A DNA stretch of 64,000 nt from Cellvibrio sp. UBA7661 (GCA_002483365.1 DLHT01000011.1:186001-250000); one strand, 5' to 3'. Shown: positions 8,189 through 16,330, counted from the first letter of the stretch. The notes: generated by a model from the letters alone, not told the origin. Numbers and translations are program-made.

Positions 8189-9247
8189 ATGAAAGAGACA
8201 TTTTCGGTCAATGAGCATCCTCATCGCCGCTATAACCCGCTTACGGGTGAGTGGTTGTTGATCTCTCCCCACAGAACCAAGCGCCCCTGGCAGGGGCAAC
8301 AGGAGTTGAACCAATGGCCCGAATCGGCTGCGCATGATCCTGCCTGCTATCTGTGTGCGGGGAATGCGCGCGCAGGCGGGGAGCTGAACCCTCATTACAA
8401 AACCACATTCGTATTTACCAATGACTTTGCGGCGCTGATGCCATCGGTGCCCGATGCGCCAGACACATCTGATCCTTTATTCCGGATTCAGGCTGAGCAC
8501 GGCACCAGCCGCGTTATTTGTTTCTCGCCCGATCACAGCAAAACCTTGCCGCTGTTGAGCGATGAGGAAATGCAGGCAGTGATTCAAACCTGGATAAATG
8601 AAGCGGCAGACTTGGGAAAAACCTATCCCAGTGTGCAAATTTTTGAGAATAAAGGTGCGGTGATGGGATGTTCCAATCCGCATCCTCATGGGCAGATTTG
8701 GGCGCAGTCACAGCTGCCCAGCCTTGTCGCCAAAGAAGATCAGCAGCAACAGGAATATCTACAAAAACAAGGTGTTTCGTTGTTGTTGGATTATGCACAC
8801 AAAGAGTCAGCCGCCGGTGAGCGGGTAGTCGTGGAAAATGATGATTGGTTGGTCGTTGTGCCTTTTTGGGCGGCCTGGCCATTTGAAACCCTGTTACTTC
8901 CCAAGTGGCCTTGTGCACGTATTACCGAGTTGGGCGAGGCAGCCCGGTTCAGTTTGGGCAAGATCCTGCGCGATTTGACGGCACGCTATGACAACTTGTT
9001 TGAGTGCTCATTTCCCTATTCGATGGGCTGGCACGGTGCGCCTTTTAATACTGACTCTGCTGATACCGAATCTGTCGCACATTGGCAATTGCATGCGCAT
9101 TTTTATCCGCCACTGCTACGCAGCGCGAGCGTGCGCAAATTTATGGTGGGTTACGAGATGTTAGCCGAGCCACAGCGCGATCTGTCTCCTGAACAAGCGG
9201 CCGCACGTTTACGTGAGCAAAGCCCTATCCATTTTCGATTGAGGTAA
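8189..9247 (+). CDS. galT: Galactose-1-phosphate uridylyltransferase GalT
   Basis: Leloir pathway enzyme exchanging UMP between UDP-glucose and galactose-1-phosphate. The 352-residue protein has the N-terminal RRYNPLTGEWLLISPHR signature, a metal-binding pair CYLC (Cys53, Cys56), and the active site HPHGQIW (165-171) whose second His is uridylylated. It is followed after 7 bp by galK, forming a two-gene operon for galactose use. galE and galM are not in the window. Length and motifs are all standard. Confidence 0.96.
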   Translation: MKETFSVNEHPHRRYNPLTGEWLLISPHRTKRPWQGQQELNQWPESAAHDPACYLCAGNARAGGELNPHYKTTFVFTNDFAALMPSVPDAPDTSDPLFRIQAEHGTSRVICFSPDHSKTLPLLSDEEMQAVIQTWINEAADLGKTYPSVQIFENKGAVMGCSNPHPHGQIWAQSQLPSLVAKEDQQQQEYLQKQGVSLLLDYAHKESAAGERVVVENDDWLVVVPFWAAWPFETLLLPKWPCARITELGEAARFSLGKILRDLTARYDNLFECSFPYSMGWHGAPFNTDSADTESVAHWQLHAHFYPPLLRSASVRKFMVGYEMLAEPQRDLSPEQAAARLREQSPIHFRLR

Positions 9248-9254
9248 GACGAGC

Positions 9255-10406
9255 ATGACGACTCTCTCCAATGCTCGTGTGAGCGAATTATTTGAACAGT
9301 ATTTTGATATCGCACCCAATGGGTGTGTAAAGGCTCCCGGCCGTGTAAACCTGATTGGAGAACACACCGACTACAACGGGGGTTTTGTACTGCCAGCAGC
9401 GATTAATTATCACACCTACATTGCATTTGCACCGCGCACTGACCGCAGGCTGCGTTTAGTGGCGCACAATATTGATAAGCAGGTTGCCTTTGTCGATTTG
9501 GATGCACAGCAAGAGCATGACCAAAGTGCTCCCTGGAACAATTACATTCGTGGTGTAGTGCAGGAGCTGCGCAAAGCGGGTTTCCAACTTGCTGGTGGAG
9601 ATCTTTATATTGCCGGTGATCTGCAATCCGGTGCAGGTCTGAGTAGCTCAGCGTCACTGGAAATGGCTCTGATCCGCGCGCTGACCAGCCTGAGCGGTGA
9701 ATCTGTAGAGCCTACGCAAGCAGCGCTGATCGGGCAGGCAGCCGAGAATCATTTTGTCGGTTGTAACTGCGGCATTATGGATCAACTGATTTCGGCGCGA
9801 GGTCAGGCAAATGCGGCGCTGCTAATTGACTGTCAGGATCTGGGGGTTCGCACAGTTCCAGTACCTGCTGATTGGGAAATTCTGATTGTTCACAGCGGTG
9901 TCAAACGGGGTCTTGTGGATAGTGAATACAATCAGCGCCGTCAGCAGTGTGAACAGGTTGCGCGCTTTTTTAATCAAGCGTCTTTGCGCGGTGTGAGTCT
10001 GGATCAACTCTTGTCTGCCGAGCAGCAATTGGATGAGTCCAGCTTTCGTCGTGCGCGCCATGTACTGACTGAAAACCAGCGCACATTGGCTGCTGCAGAT
10101 GCGTTGGCATCGGGCAATTTGGCGGGCTTGGTAAAGGTGATGGCAGAGTCCCATGCATCTATGCGCGATGACTTCAACATCACTACGCCGGCGATTGATA
10201 CTTTGGTAGATATCCTGCAAAAAGCCGGCGACGGGAAAGCGGGTGCGCGTATGACGGGTGGTGGTTTTGGGGGGTGTGTTGTTGCTGTTGCGCCTGCGAC
10301 AGTCATTCCGCAGCTGATGAAAGCGGTAGAAGCTGATTACCAGCAGCAGACCGGCTGCATACCGACATTAATCCACGCCATCGCAAGTCCGGGTGCGTTC
10401 AGTTAG
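9255..10406 (+). CDS. galK: Galactokinase GalK
   Basis: GHMP-family kinase that phosphorylates galactose at C1, feeding GalT. The 383-residue protein shows the galactokinase signature GRVNLIGEHTDYNGG (29-43), the ATP-binding loop GAGLSSSASLEMAL and the C-terminal GARMTGGGFGGC motif. It starts 7 bp after galT, in the same transcript. Presence of galTK without galE nearby fits an organism that meets galactose from plant polysaccharides and keeps galE with cell-wall genes elsewhere. Confidence 0.96.
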   Translation: MTTLSNARVSELFEQYFDIAPNGCVKAPGRVNLIGEHTDYNGGFVLPAAINYHTYIAFAPRTDRRLRLVAHNIDKQVAFVDLDAQQEHDQSAPWNNYIRGVVQELRKAGFQLAGGDLYIAGDLQSGAGLSSSASLEMALIRALTSLSGESVEPTQAALIGQAAENHFVGCNCGIMDQLISARGQANAALLIDCQDLGVRTVPVPADWEILIVHSGVKRGLVDSEYNQRRQQCEQVARFFNQASLRGVSLDQLLSAEQQLDESSFRRARHVLTENQRTLAAADALASGNLAGLVKVMAESHASMRDDFNITTPAIDTLVDILQKAGDGKAGARMTGGGFGGCVVAVAPATVIPQLMKAVEADYQQQTGCIPTLIHAIASPGAFS

Positions 10407-10431
10407 CCCCGCTTCTTCATGCTTAGCCCGA

Positions 10432-10629
10432 TCAGTGTTTGGTTGGGTTAGTTTCGGTACTGTTTAAAAACGCCTGATAATCCTCGGCGATGCTGCGTTC
10501 ACTGCGGCGTTCCGTGGATTTGCGGCGTTTACGATGGTACAAATCCAATGGCATGTTCTTGCAGGGATCGCTATCCAGCCTGCGGTCATTGCCTTTGCGC
10601 CTGTCGATAAAAAATTTATGGTCGCTCAT
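10432..10629 (-). CDS. Short basic protein, unknown function
   Basis: A 65-residue, strongly charged product with repeated arginine-rich motifs: DRRKGNDRR near the N-terminus and HRKRRKSTERRSERS in the middle, then an acidic-neutral tail. No signal peptide or membrane segment. Similar RRKGxDRR-type peptides are common small unknowns in gammaproteobacteria, and the motif could contact nucleic acid, but no function is established that I can name. It lies 26 bp past galK on the opposite strand, convergent with it, and divergent from bolA. Confidence 0.6.
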   Translation of the reverse strand: MSDHKFFIDRRKGNDRRLDSDPCKNMPLDLYHRKRRKSTERRSERSIAEDYQAFLNSTETNPTKH

Positions 10630-10765
10630 AGTCGGTGGGTCTGCTATCAGTCAGGAGGGAGCATGATCGCCGGAATTTAAATAGCGGTGATTTGTTCCAA
10701 GTCAACACAGTGTAGATCTTTGCCGTTAGAATGCGGCATATTTTTTTGCATAGGCAGCTTTGGTT

Positions 10766-10784
10766 GGATAGCAAAATGCTATCC
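10766..10784. promoter_or_regulatory. Perfect inverted repeat upstream of bolA
   Basis: GGATAGC (10766-10772) and GCTATCC (10778-10784) form a 7-bp perfect inverted repeat with loop AAAAT, about 60 bp before the bolA start. It may be an operator or a leader hairpin; no T-run follows, so it is not a terminator. Confidence 0.45.
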
Positions 10785-10843
10785 CTGACAATGAGCTGTT
10801 ATGTGGCTGATCTGGTTATTGGTTCTGTGTGATGGTGTCTGCT

Positions 10844-11164
10844 ATGAATCCTGTTGAAGCGCGTATTCTCGATAAACTCCATGCGGGCTTTAAGCCTGTG
10901 CATCTCGAAGTCATCAATGAGAGCTATATGCATTCGGTGCCTCCCGGCTCTGAAACCCATTTTAAGGTTATTGTGGTGTCAGCGGATTTTGTGGGTAAGC
11001 GTCAGGTACAGCGCCATCAATCTATTTATGCCTGTCTTTCTGATGAGCTAAAAACCGGCGTTCATGCACTGGCATTACATACCTTTAGCCCGGAGGAATG
11101 GCAATCAAGCGGCCAGTTCCCCGCATCACCCCAATGCCTTGGCGGCAGTAAGCACGACCGGTAA
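10844..11164 (+). CDS. bolA: BolA family protein
   Basis: BolA-family protein, a stress-responsive partner of monothiol glutaredoxin and, in some bacteria, a DNA-binding regulator of morphology genes. The 106 residues from ATG 10844 carry the BolA core: EARILDKLHAGFKP, VINESYMHSVPPGSETHFKV with the conserved His, and the FxGKRxVxRHQSIYA helix region. Codons upstream (GTG 10829, ATG 10832) are also in frame; no clear Shine-Dalgarno decides between them. The C-terminal 20 residues after EEW are variable in the family. It precedes trhO but is separated from it by its own promoter. Confidence 0.88.
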   Translation: MNPVEARILDKLHAGFKPVHLEVINESYMHSVPPGSETHFKVIVVSADFVGKRQVQRHQSIYACLSDELKTGVHALALHTFSPEEWQSSGQFPASPQCLGGSKHDR

Positions 11165-11172
11165 AATTACTC

Positions 11173-11201
11173 TGGTTGTGCAAAAAATAAACGCCTATAA
11201 T
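11173..11201 (+). promoter_or_regulatory. Sigma-70-like promoter for trhO
   Basis: TGGTTG (11173-11178), 17-nt spacer and a perfect TATAAT (11196-11201), followed by GCGCG. The leader to the trhO ATG would be about 95 nt and includes the triple repeat at 11241-11280. Confidence 0.5.
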
Positions 11202-11240
11202 GCGCGTCCTGCGAAAAACCGGCCATCGTCAGCCTTTAAT

Positions 11241-11280
11241 TGTCTGTAATTTTGTGTCCGTAAATTTAGTGTCTGTAAAT
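11241..11280 (+). repeat. Three short direct repeats in the trhO leader
   Basis: The unit TGTCTGTAA-like occurs at 11241 (TGTCTGTAAT), 11255 (TGTCCGTAAAT) and 11270 (TGTCTGTAAAT), spaced 14 and 15 bp. They sit between the promoter and the start codon of trhO. Confidence 0.6.
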
Positions 11281-11303
11281 AGAAACCCGTATAAGTGATC
11301 CCT

Positions 11304-12317
11304 ATGAGTCAAGTTGTTGTTGCTGCCCTGTATAAGTTTGTCCGATTACCAGATTACGAAGCCCTCGCTTCTCGTTTGAAAACATTGTGCGATGAATTGG
11401 GAATCAAGGGGACTTTATTGCTTGCCGAAGAAGGCATTAATGGGACTGTCTCCGGAACCCGTGCAGGGATCGATGGTTTGGCTGCTTTTTTAAAAGCAGA
11501 CGGTCGTTTTGATAATCTCAGTTATAAAGAATCTTTCTACGATGAGCCGCCGTTCTATCGTATGAAGGTAAAACTGAAAAAAGAAATCGTCACTATGGGA
11601 GTGGAAGGTATAGATCCACAGGCGATTGTTGGAACCTATGTAAAACCAAAAGACTGGAATGCGCTGATCAGTGATCCGGATGTGGTGGTTATCGATACCC
11701 GTAATGCATACGAATATGAAATCGGTACTTTTGAGCGCGCGATAGATCCTAAAACCGAAACCTTTCGTGAGTTCCCTGCTTACGTTGCTGAAAATCTTGA
11801 TCCCGCCAAACACAAAAAAGTTGCCATGTTCTGTACTGGCGGTATTCGTTGTGAAAAATCCACTGCCTATTTAAAGGGCCAGGGATTTGAAGAGGTTTAC
11901 CATCTTGAAGGCGGTATCCTGAAATATCTGGAAGAGGTGCCGCAAGAAGAAAGTTTGTGGCGCGGCGAATGTTTTGTGTTTGATAACCGCGTGGCGGTCA
12001 ATCATCAATTGGAAAAAGGTATTTACGATCAATGCCACGGCTGCCGTTTTCCAATCACTGAAGAAGATAAGCTTTCAGAACATTATATGCTGGGTGTTTG
12101 CTGCCCGCGTTGCTACGACAAACTGACTCCGGAGCAGATGACCCGTTTTAGTGAACGACAAAAACAAATTGAATTAGCCAAGCAGCGCAATCAAGGTCAC
12201 ATAGGTGTGTTGCCGCCGGAGCGTCAATTACGTCGCGCACAAAAATTGGAGCACCGTGAGGAGCAGCGCCGCCGTTCGGTGGGGGCTGTAAAAGTTTCAT
12301 CAACAAATGACAATTAG
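11304..12317 (+). CDS. trhO: tRNA uridine(34) hydroxylase TrhO (rhodanese-related)
   Basis: Oxygen-dependent hydroxylase forming 5-hydroxyuridine at tRNA position 34, a step toward cmo5U wobble modification. It has an N-terminal acylphosphatase-like domain (about 1-95), a rhodanese domain with VIDTRNAYEYEIGTF and the active loop CTGGIRCEKS (Cys177, Cys182), and a cysteine-rich C-terminal section with CHGC and CCPRC. ATG 11304 gives MSQVVVAALYKF, the family start; GTG 11295 is also in frame. Product is 337 residues. The basic tail after residue 290 is typical. Confidence 0.94.
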   Translation: MSQVVVAALYKFVRLPDYEALASRLKTLCDELGIKGTLLLAEEGINGTVSGTRAGIDGLAAFLKADGRFDNLSYKESFYDEPPFYRMKVKLKKEIVTMGVEGIDPQAIVGTYVKPKDWNALISDPDVVVIDTRNAYEYEIGTFERAIDPKTETFREFPAYVAENLDPAKHKKVAMFCTGGIRCEKSTAYLKGQGFEEVYHLEGGILKYLEEVPQEESLWRGECFVFDNRVAVNHQLEKGIYDQCHGCRFPITEEDKLSEHYMLGVCCPRCYDKLTPEQMTRFSERQKQIELAKQRNQGHIGVLPPERQLRRAQKLEHREEQRRRSVGAVKVSSTNDN

Positions 12318-12382
12318 CTATTTTGTCACACAATTGGATTATGCTTTAATGCTGAACCTTTTAATAAAACTCAGTGGTATCT

Positions 12383-12721
12383 ATGAATTTTGATGATTGG
12401 ACAGCGGATGTAGCGAACGGCACCGCAACACATGCCAGTGGATTTAGTATCCGGATTGAAGGTAACCCAAAAGATCCTTCAGAAGTTTATCCTGGCAAAT
12501 TCCCGGAAGGGATTAGTTTTGTAGATCAAGCTCGTCTATTGCGCTCGGGTTTGGAGTTTCTCGCAAAAGCCGGTGGTAATGCGCCCAAGTCATGGCAATC
12601 AAGTCCGCAACAAGATGCAAAGTCGGAAGCAATCAAAGCGCGTGAGGAGTTGGCCAAGCGTTTTGCCGAGCGCCCTGACAAACCGCAGCGTTCGGTATTG
12701 TCCTTGAAAAAGGGTTCATGA
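12383..12721 (+). CDS. Hypothetical protein, 112 aa
   Basis: I do not recognise this family. From ATG 12383 the product has 112 residues, is soluble, begins with FDDWTADVANGTATHASGF, has a middle segment LLRSGLEFLAKAGG that should be helical, and ends with a charged, lysine/arginine-rich helix (AIKAREELAKRFAER) and a basic tail. It stands alone between trhO and a bidirectional terminator. Codon use looks like that of its neighbours, so it is probably a native lineage-specific gene. A GTG at 12374 is an alternative start. Confidence 0.7.
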   Translation: MNFDDWTADVANGTATHASGFSIRIEGNPKDPSEVYPGKFPEGISFVDQARLLRSGLEFLAKAGGNAPKSWQSSPQQDAKSEAIKAREELAKRFAERPDKPQRSVLSLKKGS

Positions 12722-12772
12722 TTGTTCCTGAAAAAGAGTTCACGATAGCACTGCGATAATGTTCAAAATCAC

Positions 12773-12808
12773 CCATAAAAAAACCGGCTTTTGCCGGTTT
12801 TTTTATGG
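12773..12808. terminator. Bidirectional terminator
   Basis: CCATAAAAAAACCGGC and its complement GCCGGTTTTTTTATGG form a near-perfect palindrome around the loop TTT. With A-run on one side and T-run on the other it can end both the plus-strand gene before it and the minus-strand gene after it. Confidence 0.9.
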
Positions 12809-12832
12809 TGCTTTCGTATAGATCCAATCAGA

Positions 12833-13351
12833 TTAAAGCAAACCGCGTCTTTGCAGCTCCAGATAGTGTGCATCGACTGCTTTGAACAGCTCATCAAACT
12901 TCAATGCTGCAGGGGCTGTAACCAACTCCAAACTTTCTACATCGGATTTAGGGCGCATCATAATTTTTTGTAGTTCATCTGCCGTGCCGGTCATTGCAGA
13001 AATGATTTTATCGGTACTTTCTTTATCGCGGAAAATGCGGCCTTGCTCTGTCAAGGTTAAATAGTTATCGCACTCTTGCAACCAATCCTTACGTTGCAAA
13101 ATAAAATTGCGGATATTCTTGGCTCCGCCGCGATGTGCGGTTGCGAGTTGTTTATCACGGTAGTTCTGCAAGCTTTTACGGCCTTGCATTAAAAAATCCA
13201 ATCCTGTTGATTTGCAGTATTTTGCATTCAGGTAGCTGGCAAACTTCACGTTGTTGGCGGTTTCGGCCTTTGCGCGTTTGCATGTTTCATCGCAGGCAAA
13301 GCTTAGCGAGGATAATGCTAATAGGAGAATGGTCAAAGTTATTTTTTTCAT
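12833..13351 (-). CDS. Secreted hypothetical protein, 172 aa
   Basis: Unknown family. A clear signal peptide (MKKITLTILLLALSSLSFA, cleavage before CDETC) leads to a 152-residue mature protein with cysteines at the N-terminus (CDETCKRAK), in AKYCKSTG and in LQECDNY, so disulfides are likely. The rest is helical and charged. A CRP/Vfr-like palindrome lies about 46 bp before the start codon, suggesting cAMP-dependent control. It ends at the bidirectional terminator 12773-12808 and is monocistronic. Confidence 0.75.
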   Translation of the reverse strand: MKKITLTILLLALSSLSFACDETCKRAKAETANNVKFASYLNAKYCKSTGLDFLMQGRKSLQNYRDKQLATAHRGGAKNIRNFILQRKDWLQECDNYLTLTEQGRIFRDKESTDKIISAMTGTADELQKIMMRPKSDVESLELVTAPAALKFDELFKAVDAHYLELQRRGLL

Positions 13352-13397
13352 TAGGGCTCACCGATTATTAAAGTTATATAAGGCTTGTTCACTAGAC

Positions 13398-13413
13398 TGT
13401 GATATAGATCACT
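13398..13413 (-). promoter_or_regulatory. CRP/Vfr-like binding site
   Basis: TGTGATATAGATCACT matches the CRP consensus TGTGA-N6-TCACA at nine of ten defined positions and has a symmetric core GTGAT-ATAG-ATCAC. It lies 47-62 bp upstream of the secreted-protein gene. Confidence 0.6.
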
Positions 13414-13589
13414 TTTAAAGATGCGTCAAGTATTGTAAATAAAATTGTCTTTGCATAGAGCCTTTCCTAATAAGGCTTACGTAAATTACCGACGAGCACT
13501 ATAGAAATATCAGAGGAAGTGTTAAGGAAAAAATAGCAGGGAAAGATACGGCGAGGGAAGATAGGGTAAACGACGAGGTGGTGGTAAAG

Positions 13590-13625
13590 AGTCGCGCACC
13601 AGAATCTATCTCCTGATGCGCGACT
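13590..13625 (-). terminator. Long hairpin, probable terminator of the anr-DUF4202-sirB2 group
   Basis: AGTCGCGCA (13590-13598) and TGCGCGACT (13617-13625) pair perfectly. On the minus strand six further pairs form toward the loop, two or more of them G-U, which would be A-C mismatches on the plus strand; this favours a minus-strand RNA. A short TCTTT follows on the minus strand. Confidence 0.55.
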
Positions 13626-13675
13626 GACTACAAAGTCAGGGGGTAAACAGTAAAGAACGAGGTGGGGCGGCGGTA

Positions 13676-14053
13676 TTAGCCAAAAAATCCCAAAGGTGTT
13701 TTGGTTACAGCAACGCTGACGATATAGGCAAACACCAATAACGCAGCCACCCAGCAGATTTTGCGTGTAACCGGGTTAGCTGCCTTAAATGCGACCACAC
13801 CTAAAGCGATATAAACAACCAAGCCAATGATTTTAGCCATCAGCCATGGCTGACTGCCGGGCGACATTCCCAAATGCACCGCAACAGCGATACCACTTAC
13901 CAATAAAACCAAACTGATAATGTGCGGCAGAATTTTCACCCACTTTTTTGTGAGCATACTTGAGCCTATAAACAGCCAGATACCGCGAATAAAAAATGCG
14001 AGTAACGACAAAACAGCGAAGGTTAAGTGAAGGTGTTTAAGGGCTAGATACAC
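13676..14053 (-). CDS. SirB2 family membrane protein
   Basis: A 125-residue integral membrane protein with four predicted helices, matching the SirB2 family: KHLHLTFAVLSLLAFFIRG at the N-terminus, then a KKWVKILPHIISLVLLVSG segment and the C-terminal YIVSVAVTKTPLGF. The conserved histidines of the first two helices are present. SirB2 proteins were named from a locus affecting Salmonella invasion genes, but their biochemical role is not known. Here it is the last gene of a minus-strand run behind the Fnr/Anr regulator and DUF4202, so oxygen-linked expression is possible. Confidence 0.85.
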   Translation of the reverse strand: MYLALKHLHLTFAVLSLLAFFIRGIWLFIGSSMLTKKWVKILPHIISLVLLVSGIAVAVHLGMSPGSQPWLMAKIIGLVVYIALGVVAFKAANPVTRKICWVAALLVFAYIVSVAVTKTPLGFFG

Positions 14054-14111
14054 GGTAGTTTTCCTTTTATTGATGGCTTTGTATTAGTAAGAGTCAATTT
14101 ATAAAACGATA

Positions 14112-14702
14112 TCACGCCGTCAGTGCTTTACCGACTAGCTCTGACAGAGATTCTTGAAGTGGTAATTGCAATGCGGCGGCATGACCTTTTTCAGACATTT
14201 TGTTCCATGTTTTGCGGATGATATCAATCAGCTTTTCTTCATCGTGTTTGCTGGCAAAATCTTCCAAATAAAACTTGATAAATACCAGGCAAATAACGTC
14301 TTCAAGTGTTTGTACTTCATCGTCACGTTTTAAGCTGCGCTTGAGTAACAGGTCTTTAACCCTGCCGATCATTGTTTCATCGTAACCTTGGCTGGCCATA
14401 ATCTCGCCTGCAATATCGCCATGCATTTGTGCAAGGTCGAGCCGCCACTTTTTATAGCCACTGCGGTCCATCGGATAATCGCTGCGTGGAATTTTCCAGC
14501 GGCAAATATGTTGGCTGCGTGCAGCAAGCTGTAAAGCTTCAGATGGAGACTCACAAAAAAGCGCAAGCTGGGTACTCATACGCTGCGCATAAATCCATTC
14601 TTTAGCAACGGTTTTTCCATCCACCATTTCAGTGTTCGGATCCTGGAGATTGGCAGCATCAAATGCGGCAAGCGTTTTTTCCAGACGGAGGTGGTCGATC
14701 AT
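14112..14702 (-). CDS. DUF4202 domain-containing protein
   Basis: A 196-residue soluble protein with the DUF4202 pattern: ARSQHICRWKIPRSDYPMDR followed by GYKKWRLDLAQMHGDIAGEI, conserved His and Asp residues that suggest an HD-like metal site. The function of the family is not established. The C-terminal half (DVICLVFIKFYLEDFASKH) is helical. It lies 29 bp downstream of the Fnr/Anr gene on the same strand and 58 bp before sirB2, so the three probably form one transcript. Confidence 0.85.
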   Translation of the reverse strand: MIDHLRLEKTLAAFDAANLQDPNTEMVDGKTVAKEWIYAQRMSTQLALFCESPSEALQLAARSQHICRWKIPRSDYPMDRSGYKKWRLDLAQMHGDIAGEIMASQGYDETMIGRVKDLLLKRSLKRDDEVQTLEDVICLVFIKFYLEDFASKHDEEKLIDIIRKTWNKMSEKGHAAALQLPLQESLSELVGKALTA

Positions 14703-14731
14703 AGAGGTACTCAGGAATGGTTACAGGGAGA

Positions 14732-15490
14732 TCAGCAGCTAGTACTGCCATTTGCAATATTGCGCAATTGTTCCATGTTAGTAATTTGGATTTCTTTTTT
14801 ATCCACTGCGATCACTTCTTGTTTTTGCAAACGGGTCAGGATACGGCTGACAGTTTCTATCGTTAAACCCAAATAGTTGCCAATATCGGTACGTGACATA
14901 GGCAAACGAAATGCATTTGCTGATAGTTGGCGACGGCTATTACGGCTTGAAATGCTCAGCAGTAGTGCCGCGATCCGCTCTTCAGCACTACTTTTACTTA
15001 ATAATGTAATGACTTGTTGGTCTTGGGTGATTTCACGGCTCATGAGCTGGAAAAAATGACGTTGCAAGTTGGGGATCTGCAAACTTAATTCTTCCATGCG
15101 CTCAAAAGGAATTTCGCATACCGAAGATGTTTCCAGTGCAATCACAGAATTGGTGTAGCGGTTATCGGCAATACCGTCCATACCCACAACTTCGCCGGGT
15201 AAATAAAAACCGGTGACTTGTTCTTCCCCGTTGTCGCTCAGGGTAATAGCCTTAACACAACCGGAGCGTATGGCGTATACCGATCCAAAAGCATCATTCG
15301 CACGGTATAAATAGTCGCCTTTTTGTAGGGGTTTACCGCGCTGGATAATGCCATCAAGACGGTCAATATCGTCAATATGCAAACTGATCGGAAGGCAGAT
15401 AGTATTTAGTCGGCAATTGCCGCAGCTCACGCGTTTGTCATGCGGGCAGCTAGCATCTTGGGGTTTGAGAATCAGTTGTTTGACTGTCAT
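14732..15490 (-). CDS. anr: Fnr/Anr-type oxygen-sensing transcription regulator
   Basis: Crp/Fnr-superfamily regulator that binds DNA as a dimer when its [4Fe-4S] cluster is intact under low oxygen. The 252-residue protein has the N-terminal cysteines Cys23, Cys26 and Cys32 (SCGNCRLNTIC) and the distal Cys125 (TSSVCEIPFE), the four cluster ligands of FNR/Anr, then a cyclic-nucleotide-like beta barrel and a winged helix-turn-helix with SRTDIGNYLGLTIETVSRI. The recognition helix keeps the E-SR pattern typical for TTGAT-type sites. It heads the run with DUF4202 and SirB2. I found no clear Anr box in its own upstream region. Confidence 0.93.
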   Translation of the reverse strand: MTVKQLILKPQDASCPHDKRVSCGNCRLNTICLPISLHIDDIDRLDGIIQRGKPLQKGDYLYRANDAFGSVYAIRSGCVKAITLSDNGEEQVTGFYLPGEVVGMDGIADNRYTNSVIALETSSVCEIPFERMEELSLQIPNLQRHFFQLMSREITQDQQVITLLSKSSAEERIAALLLSISSRNSRRQLSANAFRLPMSRTDIGNYLGLTIETVSRILTRLQKQEVIAVDKKEIQITNMEQLRNIANGSTSC

Positions 15491-15869
15491 GGGGGCCTCG
15501 TGAATGTATATCCCCGCAAAGCGTGAGGAAAACGATACAGCGATTGTTGCAGCTTTGGCATAGAGGGTAAATAGGTGGATGCGCCAACCCTATGCAGATA
15601 GCCATAATGAACGCATAGCAATGGCTTTGCGGTCTTATAACCAAATTGCCAATATTGCTGATAACAATAAGCGCTTTACATGAATAAAAGGTGGGAATAT
15701 ATTTAGTTGGCTGGCCATTTCGCAGCATTATTTATAGTAAATCACCTCGTTGTTCTAGCAGTAAATCTATTAGTACCTCGGTTTGTTCTACATAAGTAAC
15801 ATCTGAATCCGCCAGCAAAGCTCCACTTGGGGTATTCATTTTTATTTAATAAAGAGCATCGAGGTTTAT
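15491..15869. other. Divergent anr / cold-shock intergenic region
   Basis: 379 bp with no convincing open frame. The right part is the AT-rich leader of the cold-shock gene; a GAGG Shine-Dalgarno lies 6 nt before its ATG. I could not fix promoter boxes with confidence for either gene. Confidence 0.5.
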
Positions 15870-16076
15870 ATGGCTAGAAGTACAGGCACCGTTAAATGGT
15901 TCAACGAATCAAAAGGTTTCGGTTTTATTGCAAGTGAAGCGGGTCAAGATGTATTCGTACACTACAGTGCTATCACTGGCTCAGGTTTCAAAACCCTGGC
16001 GGAAGGCCAAAAAGTAGAGTTCGACGTGAAGCCAGGCCAAAAAGGCCCACAAGCTGAAAACGTAATCGCGCTCTAA
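15870..16076 (+). CDS. Cold-shock domain protein (CspA family)
   Basis: Small single-stranded nucleic-acid-binding protein acting as an RNA chaperone. The 68 residues form one cold-shock domain with both RNA-binding motifs, KGFGFI (15-20) and VFVHYS (28-33), and the start TGTVKWFNESKGF. It is monocistronic, with a long AT-rich upstream region and its own terminator at 16103-16137. Whether this paralogue is cold-inducible or constitutive cannot be told from sequence; no obvious cold box was found. Confidence 0.96.
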   Translation: MARSTGTVKWFNESKGFGFIASEAGQDVFVHYSAITGSGFKTLAEGQKVEFDVKPGQKGPQAENVIAL

Positions 16077-16102
16077 TCTGTCAGCACAAAAGCAGATTGC
16101 AT

Positions 16103-16137
16103 AAAAAACCGCCCAGGTAACTGAGGCGGTTTTTTTT
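16103..16137 (+). terminator. Intrinsic terminator after the cold-shock gene
   Basis: AACCGCC-CAG-GTAA-CTG-A-GGCGGTT hairpin followed by eight T, 26 bp after the stop codon. Confidence 0.88.
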
Positions 16138-16330
16138 CGCGTTTTGGGTAGGTAACTTGCTGCCTGATGCAGGTGTTGGGGCCGCACAACTACACAGCTA
16201 AACACGAATTATAATGAGATGTGTGGTGTTCTTGTTGTTGAAACTAGCGATGGACGTTTCTATAGTCTTAAGTTGATGGAATGAGTAGGGCGCTTGTTGA
16301 ACTTTCACTAAATACTTATTGAGGCTAAAA

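Larger units (their letters stand above)
13352..13675. other. Intergenic region with CRP-like site and strong hairpin
   Basis: This 324-bp gap holds a CRP/Vfr-like palindrome (13398-13413) serving the gene at 12833-13351 and a long hairpin (13590-13625) behind the sirB2-like gene. No open frame of convincing quality is visible. Confidence 0.6.

Noticed and set aside
13398..13413. Anr/Fnr box reading of the palindrome
   Set aside because: The TTGAT-N4-ATCAA consensus is not matched at the outer bases, while the CRP half-sites are nearly complete.
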